Below, piece after piece: positions 29,036-38,434 of a stretch of 64,000 nt of DNA. Numbering within the stretch: position 1 is the first letter of the stretch; each line of letters begins with the position of its first letter. The translations under genes and the position numbers were made by a program. A model generated the notes under the pieces. The model was given only the letters and a program-made list of their open reading frames with translations. It was not told the origin of the DNA and ran no database searches. The DNA is from Vibrio ponticus (lineage in GTDB: Bacteria; Pseudomonadota; Gammaproteobacteria; Enterobacterales; Vibrionaceae), in the NCBI RefSeq assembly GCF_009938225.1, contig NZ_AP019657.1:496001-560000 (forward strand), read 5' to 3'.

Positions 29036-29066
29036 AAAACCCGCGTTTAACGCGGGTTTTGTTTTT
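29036..29066 (+). terminator. Terminator of the gcvA-rlmM operon
   Basis: A stem AAAACCCGCG / CGCGGGTTTT with a TTTAA loop and GTTTTTG tail, 24 bases after rlmM. Confidence 0.9.
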
Positions 29067-29175
29067 GTATCACAGGCTCAAGCCATTTTTGTCCTTCGGT
29101 AGTGCGCTTAGTTACACCTTTGTCATTCCTTGGTTCGCACCACTATTTTTCCTTTTCAAGGGCACAACACTATTT

Positions 29176-29274
29176 GTCATTCCATGGAGCGCGTATGCGC
29201 GAGCAGGGAATCTGCTTTTTGGTTTTATGAAAGCGAGATTCCCAACTCGGTCGTTCCTCCCTCTCGGGAATGAC
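29176..29274. repeat. Palindromic intergenic element (GTCATTCC ... GGAATGAC)
   Basis: A 99-base imperfect palindrome with perfect 8-base ends GTCATTCC / GGAATGAC and matching inner arms (GGAATCT at 29,208 and AGATTCC at 29,236). It is the most complete copy of the family seen at 871-938, 2,804-2,901 and 25,521-25,565. It has no coding capacity, so it is MITE-like or a structured RNA. The rest of 29,067-29,350 holds a partial copy near 29,118 and nothing else recognised. Confidence 0.75.
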
Positions 29275-29350
29275 AATTTATGGGTCGAGCCTCCTTCTTA
29301 GAATTGACCAGTAGGGGGCGTGTCTTTAGCTGGGTAATGACAGGCATTAA

Positions 29351-30130
29351 TTACCAGGAGTCGTCGTCGCCCCAACTGCCGGAATCATCGCCACCAAAGT
29401 CAAAACCGTCGCCCGAATCTTGATCGCCGCCCCAGCGCGTTGAGTCATCGCTAAAGCTCGAGTCATCCACACTCGAATCACTAAAGCTTGAGTTATCAAA
29501 ATTGAGTTCATCTGGGTTGCCAAATCCGGTATCGGTGTTCCAACCCCCGGTGTAGCTTTGGGTATAATCATCGCTACCCGCTAAAAATGAACTGGCGCTA
29601 TCATCTGTCGTTGCTGTGTCACTCTGAGTGTTATCGGTCGGACTGTTATCAATATTGCTATCTGCGCTATCGTCGGGCTGCTGATAATAATTATTGGTAA
29701 TGTTTTCTGTCATTGGCTCTGCAGCGTGAGAGTCAGAAAAGAGCAAATGGCTTAGAGCACTGCCTGCGACCATACCCGCCGCTACACCAGCTGCAGTCTG
29801 CATAAAACCACCAAAAGCGCTGGGTTGATAGCTTGGTGCTGGCGGGCGTGGTGGCTGACGAGTCTCACCAAACATTTTGCTCATGGTGCCGCGTTTTGCT
29901 TCTTGTTGATAATACTCTGCGTTGCTTTGCAGGTAGTCATTACGCTTTTTCAACTCGGTGAGCGCCAGCTCTTGAGCAAGAGCTAACTGGCTGAGGCGAT
30001 AGATAATATCGGGTTGTGAGGCAATTTTATTGCTAATCAGCTCTGCTGCAGCCTGGTCTCGGTTTATATCTTGTTTTGCAGCCAGCTTGTCGGCTAACTG
30101 CTCGATCATTGTTTGTTCTTGTGGAGTCAT
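29351..30130 (-). CDS. DUF2076 family protein
   Basis: A 259-residue protein of the DUF2076 family, function unknown. The N-terminal helical domain begins MTPQEQTMIEQLADKL and carries the DRDQ-type segment AAAELISNKIASQPDIIY. A small glycine/alanine-rich hydrophobic stretch (GVAAGMVAGSALSHLLF) lies in the middle. The C-terminal third is low-complexity Asp/Ser/Gly ending GSWGDDDSW, the usual acidic tail of this family. It is a single-gene unit with the ATG after a weak GAGGACTTGG ribosome site. Confidence 0.88.
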   Translation of the reverse strand: MTPQEQTMIEQLADKLAAKQDINRDQAAAELISNKIASQPDIIYRLSQLALAQELALTELKKRNDYLQSNAEYYQQEAKRGTMSKMFGETRQPPRPPAPSYQPSAFGGFMQTAAGVAAGMVAGSALSHLLFSDSHAAEPMTENITNNYYQQPDDSADSNIDNSPTDNTQSDTATTDDSASSFLAGSDDYTQSYTGGWNTDTGFGNPDELNFDNSSFSDSSVDDSSFSDDSTRWGGDQDSGDGFDFGGDDSGSWGDDDSW

Positions 30131-30239
30131 ATAACCAAGTCCTCAAATCATATTCGGCTGTTGCTAGATCCCCATTGGCGATGCTAGCGCGCGCGGGATG
30201 ATCGCAGTGTATGCCTGCGTTGAGCGATGCAACAGTAGT

Positions 30240-30356
30240 GAAATCTATCTTTGCGCGAATTGAAATTGAGAGCCGAGAGGGGAAGAACTGAGAATTGAGA
30301 GAGGGAGAGTTGAGAATAGAGAGCGCTGACGCTTAAGATCTGAGAAGTGAGAGTCA
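30240..30356. repeat. GAGA-rich low-complexity spacer
   Basis: Short irregular repeats of the type GAGAATTGAGAGAGGGAGAG and CTGAGAAGTGAGAGTC in the space between xni and the DUF2076 gene. No gene is seen. An inverted repeat GAGGCACA / TGTGCCTC (30,357-30,383) follows, just after the xni stop codon. Confidence 0.55.
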
Positions 30357-30383
30357 GAGGCACAATTGAGTTAACTGTGCCTC
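30357..30383 (-). terminator. Possible terminator of xni
   Basis: A perfect 8-bp stem GAGGCACA / TGTGCCTC with an 11-base loop, 9 bases after the xni stop on the minus strand. The tail is TGACTCTCA, so it lacks a proper T-run. Confidence 0.4.
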
Positions 30384-30391
30384 GAGAGGAA

Positions 30392-31168
30392 TTACTGATT
30401 TGGACCGTTGTAGCGTAGGTCTTGTAAGTTAAAGCCTAGATCGATATCGGTTTTTAGTGCTGCAACTTGCTTACACTTGCGCGCCATTTCAATATCTTTA
30501 TCTAATTTTTTACGGTACTTGGATGGTAATTCCTCGCTGGCAAAGGCTTGCTCAATATCGGTAAACTGAGTCAAAATTTCCTTTGCGGCTTTTGGTCCAA
30601 TACCTGCCACGCCAGGGACTTGGCTTGAGCTAATACCGGTTAGTCCCCAGTAGTCAGCGAGTTGAGTCGGCTTTACACCAAACTCATTTTCAATAAACGG
30701 TTCATCTAGCCAGCGATGTTGAAAATAATCGCGAATCTGCAGGGTTGGAGAAAGCAGTTGGCAGTAGCCTTTATCGGTTGAAATGATAGTCACTTTTTCA
30801 TTGTGACTGGCGACTTTGATCGCTAAGGTTGCAACCAGGTCATCGGCTTCGTCACCTTCTGAGAGTAGTGAATCAATACCTAACTTCCACCATGCATCTT
30901 GAATGGCATCTAAGCCGTTGACCAGAGGCTCGGGCATGGGTTTTCGGTTTTGTTTGTACTCGGGTAAAATTTCACCTCGCCAACCTCTGTCTTGCAGATG
31001 GTGATCAAATACCGCAATGATATGAGTCGGCTGTGCTTCGTTGATGATGCGGGTGATTGTGCGCCCCGTTGTGTCTATCGTTCTGGCGATATCAGTAGGA
31101 TCGGGCTGAACCGAGTGAACACGACGGATCAAGTTGAGTGCATCGATAATAACGAGATGAATAGACAT
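30392..31168 (-). CDS. xni: Flap endonuclease Xni (ExoIX family)
   Basis: A 258-residue homologue of the 5'-nuclease domain of DNA polymerase I, a flap endonuclease. Metal-binding acidic motifs are seen in IIAVFDHHLQ, SEGDEADDLVATLA and IISTDKGYCQLL, and the DNA-binding helix-hairpin-helix is SSSQVPGVAGIGPKAAKEIL. It uses the short form without a polymerase domain. It follows ppnN in the same direction, with the ppnN terminator between them. Confidence 0.94.
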   Translation of the reverse strand: MSIHLVIIDALNLIRRVHSVQPDPTDIARTIDTTGRTITRIINEAQPTHIIAVFDHHLQDRGWRGEILPEYKQNRKPMPEPLVNGLDAIQDAWWKLGIDSLLSEGDEADDLVATLAIKVASHNEKVTIISTDKGYCQLLSPTLQIRDYFQHRWLDEPFIENEFGVKPTQLADYWGLTGISSSQVPGVAGIGPKAAKEILTQFTDIEQAFASEELPSKYRKKLDKDIEMARKCKQVAALKTDIDLGFNLQDLRYNGPNQ

Positions 31169-31174
31169 AAAGGT

Positions 31175-31203
31175 ATAAAAAATAAGGGCCGATGGCCCTT
31201 ATT
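31175..31203 (-). terminator. Rho-independent terminator of ppnN
   Basis: A perfect 10-bp minus-strand stem AATAAGGGCC / GGCCCTTATT with a 3-base loop, followed by six T. It sits in the 59-base gap between ppnN and xni, so xni may rely on read-through or a promoter near it. Confidence 0.9.
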
Positions 31204-31227
31204 GTAATAGAACTGAGTGCGAAAGTC

Positions 31228-32595
31228 TTATTTCGTCTCAGTAGCGATTTTGTAGCATGGTACGTAATCACTGCCGCCGGGAAGTTTCATACGATGCTGA
31301 TTTACGAAGTCTTTTAGCAGTCGATCCATTTTCTTCATTAGCTGTGCGTCACCATCTAAGATGAATGGACCTTTGCGTTCAATTTCACGAATGCCTTCGG
31401 CTTTGACGTTACCCGCCACGATACCAGAGAAAGCTTGGCGCAGGGCTGCAGCTAAGTTTTCCGGGCGTTGGTTAAGGTGTAGGTCTAAGCTCGCCATTGC
31501 TTCATGGGTTGGGTCAAACGGCAGTTGGAATTCAGGTTCGATTTTTAGCGACCAGTTAAAGCTGTACGCATCACCCGTTTCTTTACGGTGCTCTCGAACA
31601 TCTTCCATACTTTGTTTCATGATGCGTGCAACCTGAGCTGGGTCATCAATCACAATTTGGTAGTGTTTCTGCGCAGCTTCACCCAATGTGTCGCCAATGA
31701 ATTGATCAATGGAGCGGAAGTAGGCTTCACTCTCTTTTGGACCGGTTAATACGATTGGTAGAGGCTGGTCAGCATTTTCTGGGTGCATCATGATGCCCAA
31801 AATATAGAGTAACTCCTCTGCAGTACCAGGACCTCCTGGGAAGATCACAATGCCATGAGCCATACGCACAAATGCCTCGAGACGTTTTTCGATGTCAGGC
31901 ATGATCACCAATTCATTCACGATTGGGTTTGGCGGCTCAGCAGCAATAATAGAAGGCTCAGTTAAGCCCAGGTAGCGTTGGTCTGTGTAACGCTGCTTGG
32001 CATGACCGATAGCGGCTCCTTTCATCGGACCTTCCATTGCACCAGGTCCACAGCCAGTACAGATATTTAACTCTCTTAGACCGAGTTCGTTACCCACTAA
32101 ACGGGTATATTGGTATTCGGTTTCGTTAATAGAGTGACCGCCCCAGCAGACGACAAGGTTTGGGTCGATCCCCGGAGTTAATGCGCCTGCGTTACGCAGA
32201 ATACCAAACACTAAGTTCGTAATGTGAGTGGCATTGGTTAGGTTGAGACGTTGATTGTCCGCGAGGTGCATATTGACGTAAACGATGTCACGCAACACCG
32301 AAAACAGGTGTTCTTGAATGCCTTTGATAATTTGACCATCAACAAAAGCATGTTCTGGTGGGTTGGTGAGTTCGAGTTTAATCCCGCGTTCGCGACGCAT
32401 CACAGTCACATCAAATGACTTGTACTTGTCTAATAACTCTTTGGAGTTATCAGTATGGCTACCAGAGTTCAATACTGCGAGGGTGCAGTTTCGGTACAAC
32501 TGATACAGATCACTCGATGCGGTTTTCTTAAGGCGCTCAACTTCAAGTTGAGAAAGCAAATCCATACTACCCGCAGGACTGATATGGGTGATCAT
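31228..32595 (-). CDS. ppnN: Pyrimidine/purine nucleotide 5'-monophosphate nucleosidase PpnN
   Basis: A 455-residue nucleosidase (YgdH family) that cleaves nucleoside monophosphates to base and ribose 5-phosphate and is activated by (p)ppGpp in E. coli. The lysine-decarboxylase-like (LOG) fold is shown by [39 protein letters not shown] and the PGGxGTxEE motif in [15 protein letters not shown]. The N-terminal domain starts [20 protein letters not shown]. It is a single-gene unit with its own terminator. Confidence 0.96.
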   Translation of the reverse strand: MITHISPAGSMDLLSQLEVERLKKTASSDLYQLYRNCTLAVLNSGSHTDNSKELLDKYKSFDVTVMRRERGIKLELTNPPEHAFVDGQIIKGIQEHLFSVLRDIVYVNMHLADNQRLNLTNATHITNLVFGILRNAGALTPGIDPNLVVCWGGHSINETEYQYTRLVGNELGLRELNICTGCGPGAMEGPMKGAAIGHAKQRYTDQRYLGLTEPSIIAAEPPNPIVNELVIMPDIEKRLEAFVRMAHGIVIFPGGPGTAEELLYILGIMMHPENADQPLPIVLTGPKESEAYFRSIDQFIGDTLGEAAQKHYQIVIDDPAQVARIMKQSMEDVREHRKETGDAYSFNWSLKIEPEFQLPFDPTHEAMASLDLHLNQRPENLAAALRQAFSGIVAGNVKAEGIREIERKGPFILDGDAQLMKKMDRLLKDFVNQHRMKLPGGSDYVPCYKIATETK

Positions 32596-32928
32596 AGTGG
32601 CCTCCTTGACTATGTTTGGCAGCTTTAATTCCTGATAGTTGTCGATCGATTTGTTATTTCGATCTTGATTTCATCGCCGTACTGGCATTTAGGCAGGTAC
32701 GGTTTGAATCAGTCAGGTTAGCGTTATACGTAAAGCTATCCGTGTTGTTCTTATTGTTGTTTACCATCGATACCATTGTTTGATTGGTTATATTGAGTCG
32801 TCAATGGTAGAGGTTGTGACTCACTAAACCTAAGTTGTAGCAAGCTAAATTCGGTATAACATCAATTGCTCAACTTTGTAGTAGTAAGCAATTGATATCT
32901 TTAAACCTATCACAAAAATAATAGCAAT
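32596..32928. promoter_or_regulatory. ppnN upstream region
   Basis: A 333-base AT-rich gap between ppnN (minus strand) and the terminator of the upstream GGDEF gene. It must hold the ppnN promoter. A GAGGCCACTAT ribosome site precedes the ppnN ATG. Nothing else was recognised. Confidence 0.4.
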
Positions 32929-32961
32929 AAAAAAGCCGCTTAGCGGAGTTGCGTAAGCGGC
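32929..32961 (-). terminator. Terminator of the queF-TPR-GGDEF unit
   Basis: On the minus strand the stem GCCGCTTA / TAAGCGGC is followed by six T, 33 bases after the GGDEF gene stop. Confidence 0.85.
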
Positions 32962-32993
32962 TAGGGTTATTTATCAAATCCCACGGGGTCAAA

Positions 32994-34559
32994 TCATTTC
33001 CAAATAACTTGCTCAGGACCTAAGTTTTCAGCTTGGTGAAGCAGGGTTCTTAAACGGTCTAGGATCTCTTCCGGTGTATCTGAATCTTTAAAGTTGGTGC
33101 TGGCTATCGTGGCTGTGATTGAGATTTGCTGTTCGCGGAATTTAAAGGGCAGACGAGAAATTTGACGCTGCACTTTTTTGATAAGCTCATAGCTATCTTC
33201 ATCTGAACGCTCTGGCAGCAACACAATAAATTCTTCTCCGGAGATTCGAGCAATGGTATCAGCTTCACTCAATTCAGATTTGATATTGCGAGCAATGATC
33301 TTAAGTGCTTTGTCGCCTGCGCTGTAGCCAAAACTGTCATTGATTGACTTAAAGTTGTCGATATCAAATTGAACGATACGTAAATTGTGCTGGTTGCGAA
33401 TCCAACGGCGATATTCAACTTCAAGACGTTCGTTGAATGCGGTGCGATTGAGCACCTTGGTCAACGGATCTTGCTGCATTCGCTCAGTTTGATCTTCGAG
33501 ACGGCGTCGGTAATCTTGTGCTGTGTCTTGCAACGCTTCTAACTGACAGTGATTAAACTTCATTCGCTCTAGGAGCGACTTTTCACGCTCTTTGGCATGT
33601 TGTAATCGTTGGTTAAGCGCATCAATTTGACTCAAAAGTGGAGAAAGATTGGCTTTAGCTTCCTCAATAGTTTGCGCTTGCTCTAAGGCGGATTGACTGC
33701 TGTTAACGAGCTCGCCGAGCGCTCTGCCATGCTCAACGCGTTGGGCAAAGTAACTCTCGCTTTGATCGGCAATTTGAGCCGAGCTTTTCAGTGAGCTATC
33801 AATCGTATCATTGACGTGTATTAGGAACTGCTGGGATGTTTTGCGTTCAAAGTGTGTCGCCTGAATTACCAACTTAAGGACATGTAGAGTCTCTTCAAGC
33901 AGGGTGTGAGTATTTACCCCGAGCAGCAGTTTGGCACGAATATCATTGAGCAACTCGCCAGACTCACCAACGAAATCAAGTTCGGTGATTAAGTTTTGTA
34001 ACTCGTTCTTGATGCTTTTTAGCAGCTCTTTGTCGGTATCATTAGCCAACACAGCGGCTTTTGATGCGTTATTGGTTACTAAAATTTTAACGGAACGTTC
34101 GTAGATAGTGAGCAGTTTGAGCGCTTGTTCGGTGCGAGGAGTGTCAGTGGCGACACTAAAGCTGAGTAGGTCACGTAAATCACGTTTTACTTTTGAAGGT
34201 ATGCCGGCGACACGGAGAAGCGTTTCACCTGCATGTTTTACTTGCGCGTCTAACTGTTGCCTGTGCGAGTCCATAGCCACTGTATTTTGTTTAATTAAAC
34301 GTTCAATTACCAAAAGCTTTGGTATTAATGTTGTCACATCTTTTTGTTTCTCAATAGCCAATTTAAGCTCTAAGAGCCCAGATTGCAAATTCGGGTTATC
34401 AATCGTACACGCGCTGCTCAAAGAGGTGACAACGCGTTGTAATACCTGAATTTCTCGTTTGAACTTTAGAGAAGAATCCCTTTGTGTCAATCGAGCTTGT
34501 TCCAATTGAGATTTCAGCTTATGAAGCTGTGACTGAAGATCTTGTTCGAGCGCGCCCAT
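32994..34559 (-). CDS. Soluble GGDEF-domain protein with long coiled-coil N-terminus (CdgG-like)
   Basis: A 521-residue protein without signal or membrane helix. Residues 1-360 are helical and coiled-coil; the GGDEF domain covers about 362-521, starting DPLTKVLNRTAFNERLEVEY. The active-site loop is SGEEF (440-444) rather than GGDEF/GGEEF, and the inhibitory-site RxxD is replaced by SEAD. The usual C-terminal ADxALYxAKxxGRN is altered to LRTLLHQAENLGPEQ. Catalytic ability is therefore doubtful, and it may be a sensor. Its place beside queF, ppnN and xni resembles the V. cholerae cdgG (VC0900) locus, from memory. It is probably co-transcribed with the TPR gene upstream. Confidence 0.85.
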   Translation of the reverse strand: MGALEQDLQSQLHKLKSQLEQARLTQRDSSLKFKREIQVLQRVVTSLSSACTIDNPNLQSGLLELKLAIEKQKDVTTLIPKLLVIERLIKQNTVAMDSHRQQLDAQVKHAGETLLRVAGIPSKVKRDLRDLLSFSVATDTPRTEQALKLLTIYERSVKILVTNNASKAAVLANDTDKELLKSIKNELQNLITELDFVGESGELLNDIRAKLLLGVNTHTLLEETLHVLKLVIQATHFERKTSQQFLIHVNDTIDSSLKSSAQIADQSESYFAQRVEHGRALGELVNSSQSALEQAQTIEEAKANLSPLLSQIDALNQRLQHAKEREKSLLERMKFNHCQLEALQDTAQDYRRRLEDQTERMQQDPLTKVLNRTAFNERLEVEYRRWIRNQHNLRIVQFDIDNFKSINDSFGYSAGDKALKIIARNIKSELSEADTIARISGEEFIVLLPERSDEDSYELIKKVQRQISRLPFKFREQQISITATIASTNFKDSDTPEEILDRLRTLLHQAENLGPEQVIWK

Positions 34560-34670
34560 CTATATGTTCTTGTTTTTATGGGCAGGTAGCCCTATTAACT
34601 TATTCGTTAATAAACATACTAACAAATAAAAGGGCTTCGTCACTGCCTCTATGCAAGGAACTGGCTGAAA

Positions 34671-36941
34671 TCAGTCATCTTTTAATATTTTTTTGAGGCT
34701 CTCCTCATTATTGAACGAAGAGTGTACTTTTATTAACCCCTGATTGATGGAGTGTTTGCACGCCTTGCGCACATTTCCCGTAGCTAAACTTGCCGCAGGA
34801 GCATTCTCGATTGCTTTTAAGTAAACCCAATGACTCTTCTTCTCTTCAAGACTGAGCGTGCGCGCGGCGCCCGTTGCCATCAGCAGGATGTCGAGTAGCT
34901 CTTTGTCATTGAGCGCGGTGTACGCTCGAGGCAAAAATGGGTAGTCGATCATGCCGAGTCGCACAATCCGGTTGAGTTTGGTTTGGGGTTTAAATTGTTC
35001 CACCCACTGCTGAATCTTTTCTACCAGCGCTTCTGGTGAGCTATTACGATCGCTATTTGGCTCAATGTAGAGCAAGTTAGCATCGGAGAAATGGTAGATA
35101 CGCGCAGGTGCCAAGATCTTAGACTCGAGATATTCGCCAAACTCTTTCTCTAGTTTTAAACCATCGATGTATCCGTACTGCATGTGTAGGTTACGTAAAA
35201 ATGGCACATCGATCATGACAAAGCGTAAACGATCATTGAGTGGTTCATGGATCAGTTCACCCACATGCCAACGTTCAAATTGATCGCTGCTCGCCTCTAA
35301 AGAGGCAGGCAATTTGGCATTGAGCATGCGTAAGTTTCTAAGTCTTGAGCGTGAGTGAGTAAATAAGTTTTGATTAAGCTTATCGATCTCTTCTTTTTGC
35401 AGGCGCATGATATGACCACGGCGCAGTAAGAAGATGAACAGCAAGGAGGCGGTGACAAACATCGCAAAGGCGATTTTTTGAAACTTGCGATACTCGACTT
35501 GTGCGTGAGTAAACTCTTGTTCTTTTCCTGTTAGGTGAATATTACGCTCAACAAAAGCTTTTTGCTGGCGGAACGCATCTTCACTGATCAGGTCCATCTC
35601 TCTTTGCTCGACAGAGACTAACGCATTGTACTGTTTGAAGTATTCGAGTGCGGTTTTGTAATCGCCTTTGAGTTCATAGCCATGATTAATCAAGCGATAA
35701 GCGTATTTTTGCGTAGAAAGTTCATTGATCTCTTGGGCAATTTTTAGTGCTTTTTTCCCATTTTCAATCGTTTCTTTCGCTAGGCGTTTTTCTGAAGAAA
35801 TCCCTGAACGCAGCAAGTAAGCGTAGGCTTGCAGGTGCGGAACATCGGCAGTTTTAAGTAGCGCTTCTGCACGCTCTAAATATTGCTCCGCCAGTGGGAA
35901 GTTGACCAGGCTCAGGTAAGTGGCAGATAACGCGATACGAATATCTATTTCACTTTCGATATCGTTGTTGACTCGCTCGTGGTCCATCGCATTAAAGTAT
36001 TGCACCAGAGCTAGGTTATATTTGCCTTGATAGTAGTAACTGTCACCCATGAGTTTAAGAATTTTTGGTAATACGGGTGAGTTCTCATAGTTATCATAGA
36101 AATCAGCCGCTTGTGATAAGTGATTGCTCGCTTTATCGAGTACTTTTCGGTCATAAAACAGTCGACCAAGACAGTAGTTGGTCTTACCGAGCAGCGCTCG
36201 TGAGTCTTCCTCAATCGCTTTCCAATAGGCAATCAAAAACTCAGACAGTGCTTTGTTGTACTGTTTGTGTGCCAGTAAGTGTTGACCGACTTTTAAGTGG
36301 TAGCTGATAACAATGTACGAAGATTTTACCGTATCAATAAATGGCTTAGCTTGTGTGAACAATTGGTTCGCTAAGTCGAGTTCACCTTCTTTAGAGGCTA
36401 TCTCAGCTTTCAGCATGGTGATTTGGTATTGCAGACCTTTGGCTAATTGCTCAGGGTTCTTGACCTTTTTATAGTCTTGTTCAACCTGATGGAGCTGCTC
36501 TCTGGCAACAATGCCATTGCCAGAAAAACGCCATTGCAGTCTGACTTGATGCAGACGAACACCGATACCTAAGTAAGGCAGTTCATAAGTTTGGGTTAAC
36601 GCTTTCGCTTCTGCTAGGTGCTTTAATGCGGCTTGAGGATTGCCGAGATTAAACTCGGCATCCGCTAAAATACTCAGCGCATCAATTGTTGCGCCGGGTG
36701 TTCGGATTCGACTGTCAGATTCATCACGAGAAATCGCCGCTGGGCTTTTTTCTGAACTGTCTGACAGTTTACGCTGGGCAAGGTAATCACTCGCGAGTTG
36801 ACGAGCCTGTTGTGGCACGATATCTACGAGGTTATTCGCCTCATTGAGTGTCGGTGATGTGTATACAGGGTTGGCAATCGCGTGCGTGGTTAAAAATAGC
36901 ACCAAAACAGATAGCCAACGCTCCCAGCGTAAATCTAGCAT
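34671..36941 (-). CDS. Exported TPR protein with membrane helix and degenerate GGDEF-like C-terminus
   Basis: A 756-residue protein. I start it at 36,941 because AAGG lies before this ATG and it opens a signal peptide (WLSVLVLFLTTHAIA, residues 9-23); a longer frame has no ribosome site. Residues about 40-470 are tetratricopeptide-type helices (for example YYQGKYNLALVQYFNAMDHE). One membrane helix near 488-508 (FAMFVTASLLFIFLLRR) is followed by a coiled linker and a cytoplasmic domain of GGDEF shape, with FSDANLL where GGDEF should be. It thus looks like a periplasmic sensor with a catalytically dead output domain. Its ligand is unknown. It is 13 bases after queF. Confidence 0.78.
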   Translation of the reverse strand: MLDLRWERWLSVLVLFLTTHAIANPVYTSPTLNEANNLVDIVPQQARQLASDYLAQRKLSDSSEKSPAAISRDESDSRIRTPGATIDALSILADAEFNLGNPQAALKHLAEAKALTQTYELPYLGIGVRLHQVRLQWRFSGNGIVAREQLHQVEQDYKKVKNPEQLAKGLQYQITMLKAEIASKEGELDLANQLFTQAKPFIDTVKSSYIVISYHLKVGQHLLAHKQYNKALSEFLIAYWKAIEEDSRALLGKTNYCLGRLFYDRKVLDKASNHLSQAADFYDNYENSPVLPKILKLMGDSYYYQGKYNLALVQYFNAMDHERVNNDIESEIDIRIALSATYLSLVNFPLAEQYLERAEALLKTADVPHLQAYAYLLRSGISSEKRLAKETIENGKKALKIAQEINELSTQKYAYRLINHGYELKGDYKTALEYFKQYNALVSVEQREMDLISEDAFRQQKAFVERNIHLTGKEQEFTHAQVEYRKFQKIAFAMFVTASLLFIFLLRRGHIMRLQKEEIDKLNQNLFTHSRSRLRNLRMLNAKLPASLEASSDQFERWHVGELIHEPLNDRLRFVMIDVPFLRNLHMQYGYIDGLKLEKEFGEYLESKILAPARIYHFSDANLLYIEPNSDRNSSPEALVEKIQQWVEQFKPQTKLNRIVRLGMIDYPFLPRAYTALNDKELLDILLMATGAARTLSLEEKKSHWVYLKAIENAPAASLATGNVRKACKHSINQGLIKVHSSFNNEESLKKILKDD

Positions 36942-36954
36942 CCTTAGCTTTTCC

Positions 36955-37800
36955 TTATTGACGAGCCATGCGTTGGTTGTGGTTTGGCTGCTGCTGCTCG
37001 GTAGAGCGGAATGGATTGATATCCAAGCCACCGCGACGAGTGTAACGTGCGTAAACCGTTAACTTTTCTGGTTGGCAGTACTTCATAATGTCGGTGAAGA
37101 TACGCTCAACACATTGCTCGTGGAACTCATTATGTTCTCTAAACGAAACGATATATCGTAACAAAGCTTCGCGATTGATTTTTTGACCTTGGTATTGAAT
37201 CTCAACACTTCCCCAGTCAGGTTGGTTAGTAATCAGGCAGTTAGATTTAAGTAGGTGACTATGCAGCGCCTCTTCTACCACCTCTTCGCCAGCAGCATTG
37301 GCGAGTAGCGAAGCATCAAATTCATAGCTGGTGATTTCGATATCTTGCTCATCGATACAGTCACCTTGCATGGTCACAATCAGACTGTCGGTATAATCCA
37401 CTACCGAACGAACGGTGACAGAAACCTCTTCTCCAGCACATGCGGATAGGTCTTTAACTAGCGTCTTCTCGACATCATCCCAAGAAGAGAAACGAGTTTG
37501 GTTGAAGCTGTTGAGATACAGTTTGAATGATTTTGACTCGATTAAATTGTCGCTGGTGGCTGGGATGCTTACTTCACCAACCGCAACTTGCGGTAAGCCT
37601 TTGTCATTAAGCCAAGATAATTCATAGAGAGTCCAAATATCACAGCCTTTGAATGGTAGGCTATCGCCTAGCTCAAGATCATCACGGTTTAAGCTGCGTG
37701 GCACAGGTTGAAGAAGTGAAGGGTTGTACTGACTAGCGTACTCGGTCTTTTGACCTAGAGTTAGACCTGCTAACTCTTTTGCGTCTGAATATTTGCTCAT
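36955..37800 (-). CDS. queF: NADPH-dependent 7-cyano-7-deazaguanine reductase
   Basis: A 281-residue bimodular (YqcD-type) QueF that reduces preQ0 to preQ1 in queuosine synthesis. The QueF substrate motif is [17 protein letters not shown] near residue 87. The catalytic Cys and Asp lie in [20 protein letters not shown] in the C-terminal half. Start [20 protein letters not shown] is typical. It diverges from syd, and the TPR gene follows after 13 bases in the same direction. Confidence 0.97.
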   Translation of the reverse strand: MSKYSDAKELAGLTLGQKTEYASQYNPSLLQPVPRSLNRDDLELGDSLPFKGCDIWTLYELSWLNDKGLPQVAVGEVSIPATSDNLIESKSFKLYLNSFNQTRFSSWDDVEKTLVKDLSACAGEEVSVTVRSVVDYTDSLIVTMQGDCIDEQDIEITSYEFDASLLANAAGEEVVEEALHSHLLKSNCLITNQPDWGSVEIQYQGQKINREALLRYIVSFREHNEFHEQCVERIFTDIMKYCQPEKLTVYARYTRRGGLDINPFRSTEQQQPNHNQRMARQ

Positions 37801-37886
37801 ACTTAGGCTGGATTTCGATTAGAATAACGGGAATTTTACGCAATCTCTTACTCAGTGTCATTAACACAACAACCCTGGAGACTCGA

Positions 37887-38432
37887 ATGGCTGATAATGC
37901 CTTGCAAGCTTTACGTGCATTTAGTGAAAAATACCGTTCTCAATACCAAGAAAAACATGGCAGTTTTCCGTTTAGTGAAGAGTTAGCCGAGTTAGTTTCT
38001 CCATGTGTCGAGCAAAAACGTGCCGACGGTGTTGAATGGCAGGCTTACCCTCGAGAGCAGTTTGCAGATTTTTCGAATGTAGAGACAGGCATTGAACTGA
38101 CGCTGCACCAAGATATTAAGACTTTTTATGGCGCACAATACAGCGCGGATATGGAAGCCACTTGGAATGGCAATGAGTTATCACTATTGCAGGTATGGAA
38201 TGATGACGACTTCGTTCGTTTGCAAGAGAATATTTTGGGGCATTTGGTTACTCAGCGTCGCTTAAAACTTAAACCGACCGTATTTATTGCGGCAACCGAT
38301 GCGGAGCTGGATGTTATCTCGATTTGTAATATTACGGGGAACGTGTTGCTAGAGCGTTTAGGTACGGATAAGCGTGATGTTTTGGCTGACAGTTTGGCTG
38401 AGTTTCTAACAAACCTTGAGCCAGTGGTATAA
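37887..38432 (+). CDS. syd: SecY-interacting protein Syd
   Basis: A 181-residue peripheral inner-membrane protein that binds SecY and tests the quality of the SecYEG complex. The chosen ATG at 37,887 has GGAG six bases upstream and gives exactly the E. coli length; a frame starting 36 codons earlier runs into the queF control region and is not used. Family segments [20 protein letters not shown] and [18 protein letters not shown] are present. The next gene starts two bases after its stop. Confidence 0.95.
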   Translation: MADNALQALRAFSEKYRSQYQEKHGSFPFSEELAELVSPCVEQKRADGVEWQAYPREQFADFSNVETGIELTLHQDIKTFYGAQYSADMEATWNGNELSLLQVWNDDDFVRLQENILGHLVTQRRLKLKPTVFIAATDAELDVISICNITGNVLLERLGTDKRDVLADSLAEFLTNLEPVV

Positions 38433-38434
38433 TT

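Noticed and set aside
29059..29301. 80-residue plus-strand ORF after rlmM
   Set aside because: It runs through a terminator and the palindromic repeat element and has no recognised domain.
37779..37886. Longer N-terminus for Syd
   Set aside because: The ATG at 37,887 has a good ribosome site and gives the usual 181 residues; the extension runs into the queF start.
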